Under the pieces are notes generated by a model, which saw nothing but the letters and a program-made list of their open reading frames with translations, did no database searches and was not told the DNA's origin. This document shows, piece by piece, positions 8,352 to 17,106 of a stretch of 53,325 nt of DNA. The position numbers and the translations under genes were made by a program. This DNA is from Planctomycetia bacterium (GTDB lineage: Bacteria > Planctomycetota > UBA8108 > SXIK01): contig SXIK01000184.1 of the NCBI GenBank assembly GCA_005772855.1, positions 1 through 53,325 of the forward strand, read 5' to 3'. Each line of letters opens with the position of its first letter. Position 1 is the stretch's first letter.

Positions 8352-9836
8352 ATGATTTCGGCAAGAAGCGAGAGGACAATGCCAAACAATAACTTTGAGC
8401 TTTGCAAGAACATAGAGCGTCCGGACCTCCGTCTGGGTGAGCTTGGCCGTCGTGACTTGCTCTACAGGTTTGGCACCGGCCTGGGAAGTTTGGCGCTCTC
8501 TTCCCTGCTCCATCGAGACGGCTTGCTGGCGGCTGCAGACCCCCAGATCGAAGATCCCTTGGCCGTCAAGCCTTCGCACTTCGAAGCGAAGGCCAAGTCT
8601 TGCATTTTCCTGTTCATGTCTGGTGCCCCAAGCCAGATGGATACCTTCGACCCCAAGCCCAAGTTGAACGAACTCCACGGAAAGCCAATTCTTCGCAAGT
8701 ATGGCGGCCTGGAAAAACGCATCTATGTTGGGAGTTCGTTCAAGTTCGCGAAGCACGGTAAGAGTGGGATGGAGATTTCAGATATATTTCCCCACCTGGC
8801 CACCTGTGCGGACGACATTGCAGTCGTCAGGGGTATGTACTCCAGCTCCGAATCTCACCCGACGGCAACGTTCTTCCTGAATACTGGCGTGGGGATCCCT
8901 GGTAGTCCTTCCATGGGCGCCTGGGTGGTGTACGGCCTGGGTACAGAAAACCAGAATCTGCCAGCCTTTGTGGTCTTGCCGGACACGCGTGGCGGGATAT
9001 TTGGTGGGGCCATCAACTGGGCGAGTGGCTATTTGCCCTCTCACAACCAGGGCACGCTATTGAACTCTGTGGGCGATCCGATTGTTGATTTGCTGCCTCC
9101 GGCAGGTGTAACTACTGAGCAACAGAAGAGAAACATAGGTCTTCTGAACAGCTTCAATGCGTCTCATCTGGAGGAGCAGCCGAGAAATCCCCATCTCTTG
9201 ACTCGTATGAAAAACTACGAGCTGGCGTTCCGGATGCAGTCGGCTGTACCGAATAGCTTGGATTTGACTCAGGAACCCCCGGCAATTCGTGAAATGTATG
9301 GCCTTGACGACAAGGTGAGCGAGCCCATGGGCCGCAAATGCTTGATGGCGAGACGCATGGTGGAGCGTGGTGTGCGTTTTGTCCAGATCTACTGTAATGG
9401 CTGGGACAATCACTCCAATATCCAGGAGCGGCACAAGACCCGGGGCCTGGAGACGGACAAGCCGATTGCGGGTCTCTTGAAGGACTTGAAGCAGCGTGGG
9501 TTGCTGAATGAGACGCTGGTCGTCTGGGGTGGGGAGTTTGGACGCACAGCGGATAACACGATGGACTTCTTCCGCAGCGGTCCTGGACGCGACCACAACA
9601 AGGACTCCATGGTGATGTGGTTTGCCGGAGCCGGAATCAACGGAGGAACCGTGGTTGGCCAGACCGACGAGCTCGGGATCAAGGGCGTTGAGGATACTTA
9701 TCACACCAACGATTTGCATGCCACCATGCTAAATCTCATGGGTATGGATCACTTGCGCTTGACATACTATCACTCCGGACGATTCAAACGCCTCACCGAT
9801 TTGGGAGGAAAACTCATCAAAGAAATTCTGGCCTAG
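8352..9836 (+). CDS. DUF1501 domain-containing exported protein
   Basis: A 494-residue DUF1501 protein. A twin-arginine-like N-terminus (GRRDLLYRFGTGLGS) suggests export of a folded protein. Family signatures are LFMSGAPSQMDTFDPKP near the start of the domain and, at the end, GGEFGRT, GRDHN and HATMLNLMGMDH, consistent with a sulfatase/alkaline-phosphatase-like fold. AGGAG 6 nt before the ATG supports the start. It lies directly downstream of the cytochrome/DUF1549/DUF1553 gene; this two-gene arrangement recurs in Planctomycetes and implies a shared function, still undefined. Confidence 0.93.
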   Translation: MISARSERTMPNNNFELCKNIERPDLRLGELGRRDLLYRFGTGLGSLALSSLLHRDGLLAAADPQIEDPLAVKPSHFEAKAKSCIFLFMSGAPSQMDTFDPKPKLNELHGKPILRKYGGLEKRIYVGSSFKFAKHGKSGMEISDIFPHLATCADDIAVVRGMYSSSESHPTATFFLNTGVGIPGSPSMGAWVVYGLGTENQNLPAFVVLPDTRGGIFGGAINWASGYLPSHNQGTLLNSVGDPIVDLLPPAGVTTEQQKRNIGLLNSFNASHLEEQPRNPHLLTRMKNYELAFRMQSAVPNSLDLTQEPPAIREMYGLDDKVSEPMGRKCLMARRMVERGVRFVQIYCNGWDNHSNIQERHKTRGLETDKPIAGLLKDLKQRGLLNETLVVWGGEFGRTADNTMDFFRSGPGRDHNKDSMVMWFAGAGINGGTVVGQTDELGIKGVEDTYHTNDLHATMLNLMGMDHLRLTYYHSGRFKRLTDLGGKLIKEILA

Positions 9837-10171
9837 CAGCCTGTCGCTTTGAATTTGTAACCGAGAGCGATAGCCGGCAATTCGGTCCACAGAGTCTGCG
9901 CCGGCGGCGCTCCTGACTTTGTTGTGCGGGCTTGATCACTCGGGCGTAAGGTCCAATCTCAAGGTCTTGTTTCGACTGCGGGGCAGACCGTACTCAGCCA
10001 CGGCGCTTTGCAGTAGTTCTTCGATTGGATCTTCTGCCCACGGTTTCGGGGCACTCGTCCTGCCCTGTGGCTTCAGCCCCAAGCCCGCAGTCCCCTCCCC
10101 ACTTTTCATTCCAGGCAAATCAAATTCAAACTGGCAACGGCCAGAAGCACTCGAAGTTACAGGAAATCAGG
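9837..10171. other. Intergenic region without recognised feature
   Basis: A 335-nt gap between the DUF1501 gene and the TIM-barrel glycosidase-like gene, both on plus. No convincing coding sequence, tRNA or terminator with a T-run was found. It may hold a promoter for the downstream gene, but no clear -35/-10 pair stands out. Confidence 0.5.
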
Positions 10172-11869
10172 ATGCAATTTGTCACCAGACGAGGGTTTAT
10201 TGCAATGGGGGTGGGGGGGCTTGTCCAGCTGGCGCATGCTGCGGATGAAGGCGCGCCACGGAGATCGGCGCCCAGAAAACGCCGATTATTGTTTAACTGG
10301 GATGGCTCTGCCATTCATACGTGGGGTCGGACCCTGCTGCCAGATTCAAAGGGGCCGCTCACCCGCGAACAGTTCACTTCTCTCGTCTTTACCCCCATCG
10401 AGAACACTGGTGTCGATACGTTGCTCTTCAGTTTTGGCAGTGGGAATGTGGCCGAGTACCAGAGTAATGTTCTTGAGTGGCCCGGGGAGGCAGATCGTTT
10501 TGAGTTTCCAGCGAGCAAGTCCTGGCATGGTGGCGTCGACGTGGATCCCAAGGACCAGTATCTGAACCCCAAGAGTCTTGCAGATGCTGGCCACAATCCT
10601 CCTGGCGTGATCGTGGAGGAATGCCGCAAGCGCGGTTTGGGTGCCTTTGTGTCTGTCAGGATGAATGATATCCATGATGGACAGCACCCGAAGGGGACTC
10701 TGCCGAATCCAGAATTGCCCACCTTCAAGAGAGTCAACCCGGATTGGCTTGTGGATGACCTGGACTGGTGGACCGCGCTGAATTTTGAGCACCCACGGGT
10801 GCGAGCCTTGAAGCTGAAAGTCATAGAAGAATTTTTTGACCGGTGGGATTTCGATGGAGTCGAGCTCGACTGGTTGCGGCACACACTTTATTTTCGTCGT
10901 GGCACTGAGCGTGAGAGCGGAAAGTATTTGACCGCGTTCATGCGCGACGTCCGCAAGAGTCTTCAAGCCAAGGCCGCCAAGCGCGGCCGACCCATTGAGG
11001 TGGCCGTGCGCATTCCGGAGCGAGTGCCGTGGTGTCAAGAGGGCGGGTTCGAGATCGACAAGTGGATCTCCGAAGATCTTGTGGACATGCTGATCCTGGG
11101 TCAGGGATTGACCGAGTTGCCGACCCTGGATGAGTTTCGACAGTTGATGAAGGCTCGGGAGCTGCCAATTTATCCAAGTCTTTACTGCTACGGAAACAGT
11201 TATCGCATTAGCCCTGACGAGGTAATCCGTGGCAGTGCAGCCAACTTGTGGAAGGACGGAGCGGACGGACTCTACACATTTAACTGGTTTTGCCATGGGG
11301 CCTGGAGAAAGCAGCTCCTCAATGAAATTGCCGATCCCATGGTCCTGCGAAACCTCGACAAGAATTACACCCTGGTCAGGGGTTTTGAAGCCGTTCCCAC
11401 AGCGCCCGGAGCGGATTTCGTCCGCTACAACACCACCATAAAGGAGGCGTCTGTTCCCTTTTTCCTGAGCGAGGCCGAAGGTCCGCACGATGTGTACGTG
11501 CCAATGGCTGACGATCTCAAGACGGGCGCGCCGAAGAGTGCAGAATTGTGGATTGCCATGGATTATTCTCAGCCCGGGGATCGATTGACCGTTTTGATCG
11601 GAGACACGCGGTTGGAGCCCGTTGAAGTTGACCTGGCGTCCAGCTGGCAGACCGTCGGTTATCAGTTGAACCTCCTGCCCGGGAATGGAATGATTTCGTT
11701 TCCTCCCACCCAATCGTACGACTTGCGTTTCAAGGCGATAAGTTTTCAGGTTCCGCTCAAGGCGCTCAAGCCAGGACGTAACAAGTTTTCGCTTTTGTTA
11801 AACAAGAGGGGGCCGGGCTCGGACAAGCCGCTCCGGGTGAATAGAATCGAGCTGTACTGCCGTGCATGA
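10172..11869 (+). CDS. Tat-exported TIM-barrel glycosidase-like protein
   Basis: 565 residues. The N-terminus has a twin-arginine motif (VTRRGFIAMG) and a hydrophobic stretch ending near LAHA, so export through Tat is likely. The body resembles family 10-like glycosyl hydrolase / putative glycoside hydrolase TIM barrels: NWDGSAIHTWG near the start of the barrel, VDTLLFSFGSG, then FDGVELDWLRH, where the acidic pair would fit an active site. A beta-rich C-terminal domain of about 150 residues follows. The ATG at 10172 is preferred to an in-frame ATG at 10025 because the upstream 49 residues look non-coding and AGGAAA lies in front of 10172. Substrate unknown; it may act on algal or bacterial polysaccharide together with its neighbours. 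Confidence 0.8.
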   Translation: MQFVTRRGFIAMGVGGLVQLAHAADEGAPRRSAPRKRRLLFNWDGSAIHTWGRTLLPDSKGPLTREQFTSLVFTPIENTGVDTLLFSFGSGNVAEYQSNVLEWPGEADRFEFPASKSWHGGVDVDPKDQYLNPKSLADAGHNPPGVIVEECRKRGLGAFVSVRMNDIHDGQHPKGTLPNPELPTFKRVNPDWLVDDLDWWTALNFEHPRVRALKLKVIEEFFDRWDFDGVELDWLRHTLYFRRGTERESGKYLTAFMRDVRKSLQAKAAKRGRPIEVAVRIPERVPWCQEGGFEIDKWISEDLVDMLILGQGLTELPTLDEFRQLMKARELPIYPSLYCYGNSYRISPDEVIRGSAANLWKDGADGLYTFNWFCHGAWRKQLLNEIADPMVLRNLDKNYTLVRGFEAVPTAPGADFVRYNTTIKEASVPFFLSEAEGPHDVYVPMADDLKTGAPKSAELWIAMDYSQPGDRLTVLIGDTRLEPVEVDLASSWQTVGYQLNLLPGNGMISFPPTQSYDLRFKAISFQVPLKALKPGRNKFSLLLNKRGPGSDKPLRVNRIELYCRA

Positions 11870-11924
11870 TCACGTCATTTGTTCAAGTAGAAGCAATATC
11901 TGATTAGCCATGAGGGAGCCTCAT

Positions 11925-13226
11925 ATGGGTACTGGCCAGGAACTTTGGAAACGTGCCAAGAAGGTAATTCCGGGCGGCAACATGCTGTTGTCGAAGCGAG
12001 CCGAGTTGTTCTTGCCCGAGCAATGGCCAGCCTATTTCAAGAAGGCGAAGGGTTGCAAGGTTTGGGACCTTGATGGCAAGGAATTTACCGACATGCTGTT
12101 TTCTGTGGGTCCAAGCACGCTTGGTTACGGACAGCCAGAGGTGGATGAGGCAGTTCTCCGGACGGTTGCGGCCGGAAACATGTGCAGCTTTAACTGCCCG
12201 GAAGAAGTCTATTTGGCGGAAAAGCTTGTCCAACTGCACCCCTGGGCTGACATGGCGCACTTTGCGCGCTCCGGGGGCGAGGCCAACGCCATCGCAATTC
12301 GTATCGCTCGTGCAGCCTCCGGCAAGGACAAGGTCGCGATCTGTGGCTACCACGGCTGGCATGACTGGTATCTTTCCGCCAACCTCGGTGATGAAGCCAA
12401 TCTCGCAGGCCACTTGATGCCTGGCCTTGAACCCCGGGGCGTACCGAAGAACTTGCGGGGTACCACATTACCCTTCAATTACAACAGGTTTGACGAGCTG
12501 GAGGCCCTGGTCAACGCCCATGACATTGGTGTCATCAAGATGGAGGTGCAGCGTACCTTCCCGCCCGAGGATAACTTCCTGCACAGGGTGCGGCAGCTTG
12601 CAACCGACAGGAACATTGTGCTGGTCTTTGACGAATGCACTTCCGGGTTCCGTCAGACCTTTGGTGGACTCCACAAGCTCCATGGCGTGGAGCCTGACCT
12701 GGCCATGTTTGGCAAGGCACTGGGAAATGGTTACGCCATTACGGCCACCCTGGGCCGCCGCAAGATCATGGAAGCGGCGATGTCAACATTTATCAGCAGC
12801 ACTTTCTGGACCGAACGTATCGGCCCCACCGCAGCGCTCAAGACCCTGGAGGTGATGGAGCGTACCAGGTCCTGGGAGAAGATCACCCAGACGGGAAAAG
12901 ACATCACTGCTCGCTGGAAGCAGTTGGCAGACAAGCACGGGCTAACGATTACTACCAGTGGGCTTCCAGCACTGACGGGTTTTGCTTTCCCGGGGGCCAA
13001 CGCCATGGCCTACAAGACTCTCATCACCCAGGAAATGCTCGCCAGGGGTTACATCGCCGGCAACATGGTATTCGTATCCACCGAGCATACTCCGCAGGTC
13101 CTCGATGGCTATTTCGGGGCACTGGATCCTGTCTTTGGGCTCATCAAGGAATGCGAAGAAGGCCGGGATGTGATGGGTCTCTTGAAGGGTCCGGTGTGTC
13201 AGAGCGGATTCAAACGGTTGAACTGA
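11925..13226 (+). CDS. Class III aminotransferase, glutamate-1-semialdehyde aminomutase-like
   Basis: A 433-residue PLP enzyme of aminotransferase class III, closest in appearance to glutamate-1-semialdehyde 2,1-aminomutase: RAKKVIPGG at the N-terminus, FARSGGEANAIAIR, YHGWHDW, the Asp of FDECTSGFR (about 236) and the PLP lysine in MFGKALGNG (about 264). The ATG at 11925 has GGGAG 6 nt upstream; the ATG at 11910 has no ribosome site. A catabolic context (next to a glycosidase-like gene and far from other tetrapyrrole genes) suggests it may instead be an aminotransferase or aminomutase for another amino aldehyde or keto acid. Family call firm, hemL function unproven. Confidence 0.85.
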   Translation: MGTGQELWKRAKKVIPGGNMLLSKRAELFLPEQWPAYFKKAKGCKVWDLDGKEFTDMLFSVGPSTLGYGQPEVDEAVLRTVAAGNMCSFNCPEEVYLAEKLVQLHPWADMAHFARSGGEANAIAIRIARAASGKDKVAICGYHGWHDWYLSANLGDEANLAGHLMPGLEPRGVPKNLRGTTLPFNYNRFDELEALVNAHDIGVIKMEVQRTFPPEDNFLHRVRQLATDRNIVLVFDECTSGFRQTFGGLHKLHGVEPDLAMFGKALGNGYAITATLGRRKIMEAAMSTFISSTFWTERIGPTAALKTLEVMERTRSWEKITQTGKDITARWKQLADKHGLTITTSGLPALTGFAFPGANAMAYKTLITQEMLARGYIAGNMVFVSTEHTPQVLDGYFGALDPVFGLIKECEEGRDVMGLLKGPVCQSGFKRLN

Positions 13227-13273
13227 GTAGGGTTCTTCCCGCGGAGGCTTGCCGGGCGGACTGTTGAATCCCC

Positions 13274-14443
13274 TCAGCGCACAGCCTCCAGGATGCTCAC
13301 ATAGTTGACGACAGCAGCGCCGCCCATGTTGAATAAACCGGCCAGGGAGGCGTCCTTGACCTGGATTCCAGCGGGCGCGCTGCCGGTTGCCTGCATGGCC
13401 GCCAGGACATGCATCGACACTCCGGTGGCGCCAATCGGGTGACCCTTGGATTTGAGACCACCGGATGGATTGACCGGCAAGACGCCCCCCTTCTCTGTCC
13501 AGCCTTCGAGGATCGCACGTGCTCCCTCCCCGCGGGGTGTAAGGCCCATCGCCTCGTACTCCATCAATTCAGCCATGGTGAAGCAGTCATGTGTCTCAAC
13601 CAGGTCGAGATCCTTGACGGAGACACCAGCTTCAGAGTAGGCCTTCTGCCACGCCATCTTCGCTCCCTCAAGGAAGGTCATGTCCCGCAGGCTCATGGGC
13701 AAGAAGTCGTTGACGTGAGCGGCGGCGCGGAAAGCGACGGCTTTCTGAAGGGTGAGCGCTGTATCCAGGTCGCAAAGCACTACAGCCGCAGCACCGTCCG
13801 AAATCGGTGAGCAATCGGTCCGCTTCAGCGGTGGGGCCACCATCGGGTTCTTTTCGGAAACGTTACGGCAGAAGTCGTAGCCCAGATCCTTCTGTAAATG
13901 CGCAAGCGGGTTCGAAGCCCCGTTGCGGTGGTTCTTGGCGGCAATACGCGCGAGCGCGTCGGATTGATCTCCATGGCGCCGAAAATAGGCCTGTGCAATG
14001 CCCGCGAAGATTCCGGCGAAGCCACCCTCGATGGTGGCTTCCTCCTTCATGTAGCAAGCGCGCTGGAGGATATTGGCGACCTCTGCAGACGGCAAGTGGC
14101 TCATTTTCTCAACGCCGACCACAAGAACAAAACGGCCCTGTCGAGCGCGTATGAAGTTGATGCCTTGATGAATCGCCGCGGAGCCGGTGGCGCAGGCATT
14201 CTCGACTCGCGTTGCAGGCTTGAACCGAAACGCCTTGTCTGCCTGAAGAACTAGTGAAGATGTGAAATCCTGGGTGCTCAACCCATTGTTGTAATGGCCG
14301 AGATAGACGGCGTCGATGTCGGAGGCGGCCAGGCCCGCATCGTCCAACGATTCTTGAGTAACTTTCTTGATCAGAGATTCCGCATCCTCGTTCTCTAGTT
14401 TCCCGAATTTGGTATGAGCCCATCCAACAATACATACTGTCAC
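13274..14443 (-). CDS. Thiolase, SCP2-type (acetyl-CoA acetyltransferase family)
   Basis: 389 residues, normal length for a thiolase. The nucleophilic cysteine is Cys84 in ENACATGS, and the catalytic His lies in GHPIGATG. Where biosynthetic thiolases carry a second cysteine near the C-terminus, this protein has FNMGGAAV, a feature of the SCP2/SCPx-like branch. The likely reaction is thiolytic cleavage of a 3-oxoacyl-CoA, possibly branched or cyclic. The start is GTG with AGAGG upstream. Last gene of a three-gene minus-strand operon with an acyl-CoA ligase and an SDR, which together can activate, oxidise and cleave an acid. It ends 47 nt from the convergent aminotransferase gene. Confidence 0.9.
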   Translation of the reverse strand: MTVCIVGWAHTKFGKLENEDAESLIKKVTQESLDDAGLAASDIDAVYLGHYNNGLSTQDFTSSLVLQADKAFRFKPATRVENACATGSAAIHQGINFIRARQGRFVLVVGVEKMSHLPSAEVANILQRACYMKEEATIEGGFAGIFAGIAQAYFRRHGDQSDALARIAAKNHRNGASNPLAHLQKDLGYDFCRNVSEKNPMVAPPLKRTDCSPISDGAAAVVLCDLDTALTLQKAVAFRAAAHVNDFLPMSLRDMTFLEGAKMAWQKAYSEAGVSVKDLDLVETHDCFTMAELMEYEAMGLTPRGEGARAILEGWTEKGGVLPVNPSGGLKSKGHPIGATGVSMHVLAAMQATGSAPAGIQVKDASLAGLFNMGGAAVVNYVSILEAVR

Positions 14444-14473
14444 GATGCACGACCTCTCGTTGTTGTATTTTCG

Positions 14474-15280
14474 TCAAACGGTAGGTGAAACGGCCTGGCA
14501 GGTAAAGCCCCCGTCGACGGGCAGCAGCACACCGTTGACATACTTCGCCTCGTCCGAGGCCAGGAATAGAGATGCATGGGCCACATCCCAGGCATCCCCC
14601 ATCTGCCCGGTTGGGCAGAGCTCGTTGCGCTTTCTGATTAACTCCGCTGAATTGGTGAACTGACTGTTGAATACTGCGTGCGCTGTGGGCGTGTGCATGA
14701 ATCCCGGCAAAACGACATTGCAACGAATGCCCTTTCGCGCGTACTCCATGGCGATCGCACGACTGAGCTGATTGACACCAGCCTTGGCGGCTGCATACGA
14801 AACATAGGATGATCCGAGCCAGCTGAGACTGGAGATGGAGGAGATGTTTACGATGGCACCTGCCCCTTGCCGCACCATGACAGGCAATACGTACTTGCAG
14901 GTCAAGAACATGCTCTTGAGATTCAGGTCGATCGCCTTGTCCCAGACTTCCTCGGAGAGCTCCACGGGTCCGCCCAGACTCGCAAACCCGACATTATTGT
15001 GAAGGATATCGATGCGCTGGAAATGGTGGACGGTCGCATCGACGGCGGTCTCGACCTGGCGCGCATTCGTGACGTCTGCCACGAGCGTCAGGCAATCGCC
15101 TCCTTCCGACCGAATCAGCCCTGCCGTCTCCTCAACAGCAGAAGGATTGCTGTCCACGATGGCCAGACGGGCCCCCTCCCGGGCGTACAGCACGGCCGTG
15201 GCTTTTCCATTACCCCATCCCGGGCCGATCGAGCCGGCCCCGAACACCAGCGCAACCTTGTTCCGAAGTCTTCCCGCCAT
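14474..15280 (-). CDS. Short-chain dehydrogenase/reductase
   Basis: A classical SDR of 268 residues: cofactor loop GAGSIGPGWG, NNVG of the central strand, catalytic Ser in VNISSISS and the catalytic pair in YAAAK (Tyr about 162, Lys about 166). The Asp in AIVDSN after the second strand favours NAD(H). The ATG at 15280 is chosen because GGGAGG is about 9 nt away; the earlier ATG at 15289 directly abuts that site. It sits between the acyl-CoA ligase and the thiolase, so a 3-hydroxyacyl-CoA or cyclic-alcohol dehydrogenase role is plausible, though not shown. Confidence 0.9.
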   Translation of the reverse strand: MAGRLRNKVALVFGAGSIGPGWGNGKATAVLYAREGARLAIVDSNPSAVEETAGLIRSEGGDCLTLVADVTNARQVETAVDATVHHFQRIDILHNNVGFASLGGPVELSEEVWDKAIDLNLKSMFLTCKYVLPVMVRQGAGAIVNISSISSLSWLGSSYVSYAAAKAGVNQLSRAIAMEYARKGIRCNVVLPGFMHTPTAHAVFNSQFTNSAELIRKRNELCPTGQMGDAWDVAHASLFLASDEAKYVNGVLLPVDGGFTCQAVSPTV

Positions 15281-15301
15281 TGTCTCCATCCTCCCTGTTA
15301 G

Positions 15302-16852
15302 CTAGATATTTCGAGTACGACCTGCCCAGAACTTCTGCCGGATGTCCTTCTTGAGTACCTTGCCGACGGGGCTGCGAGGAAGCTCCGACCAGATCTCAAC
15401 TGACTTGGGACACTTGAGTCCTCCCAATCGCTCTCTGCAGAAGGCAAGTAACTCAGTTTCTTGCACCCGGGATCCGGGCTTTAACTCGATGACCGCCTTG
15501 ACGGCCTCACCCCATTTTTCGTCCGGGACGCCGATGACCGCGCAGTCCTGGACTTCCGGATGGGACCAGATTACCTGCTCGATTTCGTTCGGGTAGAGGT
15601 TGAAGCCACCGCTGATGATCATGTCGTTCTTGCGGTCGACAATGTACACGTAGCCATCCCTGTCCTTGAATCCGACATCCCGGGTGTGATGCCAGCCAAA
15701 CCGTCGGATTTCTTCGGTCGCTTCAGGGTTGTTGTTATAACCGAGGCTTACCAGGTTACCCCTGACGACAATCTCTCCCTTCGCCTCGGGGGCCAGAATG
15801 TTCCCATTGTCGTCCATGATTTCGACCTGGGTAAACATGCTGGGTCGCCCACAGCTCGAGAGGTGTCGTTCCTTTTCCGGATCGCCGCTCACATTGTGGT
15901 CCGTGGGGGAGAGGTAGCAGCAGATCATTGGACTCTCCGCCTGGCCAAACGTCTGAGCCATGACAGGTCCAAAGACCTCGATGGCAAGCTTCAACTTCTC
16001 CGCGGACATTGGCGCGGCCGCATAAATAAAATATTTGAGGGACGAGTAATCAAAGTCTCGTATCCCCGGAGCGGCCAGCAGCGAATAAATTGCAGTGGGC
16101 GGTAGAAAGATGGTTGTTATCCGGTGCTTCTGTATGTTCGCTGCTATCTTGAGCGGGTCGGCCCTGGACATGAATACATTGGTGACGCCGATGCCCATGA
16201 GAGCGAAGATCACAACCCCTGCAGCGTGCGTCATCGGAGCTGCCACCAGGTGAACCGGAGGTTCGGAATAAGGCATTGCTGCGAAGAAGCTACTGATCAT
16301 TGTCTCCCAGTTCAGGTGCGTGGTCAGTACGCCCTTGGATCGCCCAGTGGTGCCGCCTGTGGGCCAGATGACGGAGACGTCCTGTGGCTGTCTCGGAAGA
16401 TAGGGAGAAATGGTGGAGTACTGCGCGGCCCACGAGTCCAGGAAAAGATCTTTACCCCCGTCTTGATCGACACAGATGAATTGCTTGATCCCTGGTGTCT
16501 CCCTCCGTATCTGGTTGACTTCGTGGGCGAAGTCGCTGTGGTAAAACAAGCACTCGCAACCCTGATCGGACAGGATGGCGATGTGGTCAGCTACCGAATT
16601 GCGAGCATTCAGCGGAAGCCAGAGGAAGGATCGCAAGGCACCCATCACGCACTGGAAGGCTCGCGGGTTGTTGGGACTCAAGACTCCGACAACCGATTTC
16701 CCTGGGGTAAGACCGCCGTCGATCAGCCCGTTCACTATCCTGTGGGACATGTCTTGCACCTCGCGATGCGATAAAGTGACATGTTCGTCCATGAGGAAGG
16801 GCCGGTCAGGAAAGAAGCTACACCCACGATCAAAAAAATCGATAATCCTCAT
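15302..16852 (-). CDS. Acyl-CoA synthetase (AMP-forming)
   Basis: A 516-residue ANL-superfamily ligase. The phosphate-binding motif WPTGGTTGRSKG lies at 163-174. The adenylate motif is near TRDVGFKDRDGYVYI, the hinge is RKNDMIISGGFNLYPNEIE, and the C-terminal catalytic lysine lies in PVGKVLKKDI. It forms an acyl-CoA from a carboxylic acid, ATP and CoA; acid type not determinable from sequence alone. First gene of the operon with SDR (gap about 20 nt) and thiolase. Divergent from the MFS transporter gene, which could import the substrate. Confidence 0.92.
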   Translation of the reverse strand: MRIIDFFDRGCSFFPDRPFLMDEHVTLSHREVQDMSHRIVNGLIDGGLTPGKSVVGVLSPNNPRAFQCVMGALRSFLWLPLNARNSVADHIAILSDQGCECLFYHSDFAHEVNQIRRETPGIKQFICVDQDGGKDLFLDSWAAQYSTISPYLPRQPQDVSVIWPTGGTTGRSKGVLTTHLNWETMISSFFAAMPYSEPPVHLVAAPMTHAAGVVIFALMGIGVTNVFMSRADPLKIAANIQKHRITTIFLPPTAIYSLLAAPGIRDFDYSSLKYFIYAAAPMSAEKLKLAIEVFGPVMAQTFGQAESPMICCYLSPTDHNVSGDPEKERHLSSCGRPSMFTQVEIMDDNGNILAPEAKGEIVVRGNLVSLGYNNNPEATEEIRRFGWHHTRDVGFKDRDGYVYIVDRKNDMIISGGFNLYPNEIEQVIWSHPEVQDCAVIGVPDEKWGEAVKAVIELKPGSRVQETELLAFCRERLGGLKCPKSVEIWSELPRSPVGKVLKKDIRQKFWAGRTRNI

Positions 16853-17027
16853 GCAGATGGCTCCGTATCGTTGTCTCTGCTCGGATTGTTCTGGAACACG
16901 AAATTAAGTTGACAGGTATCGCCGAAACTGTGACACAAGGGAGGCAGAGAAGCTGGACGCAGAAAGTGATGGTTATTCACCAGGACGAAGCGGAAGTTTC
17001 AGCCAACGAGTAGCGGGGTCAAGTCCA

Positions 17028-17052
17028 GAGCCACGGCTTGTGGCCGTGACTC
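17028..17052 (+). other. Hairpin in the leader of the MFS gene
   Basis: GAG-C-CACGGC-TTGTG-GCCGTG-A-CTC forms a 9-bp stem with one mismatch, about 55 nt before the ATG of the transporter. It may be a leader hairpin or a binding site. No T-run follows, so it is not an obvious terminator. Confidence 0.3.
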
Positions 17053-17106
17053 GAATGGGGAGGTAAAGCTTGACACCGGCGCTGCTCCCGGGCAAGAACC
17101 TTTTGA

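Noticed and set aside
10346-11713. 455-codon open frame on minus
   Set aside because: Antisense to the Tat-exported TIM-barrel protein; no motif of its own.
16909-16934. TTGACA as a -35 for the MFS gene
   Set aside because: No acceptable -10 box lies 16-18 nt downstream.
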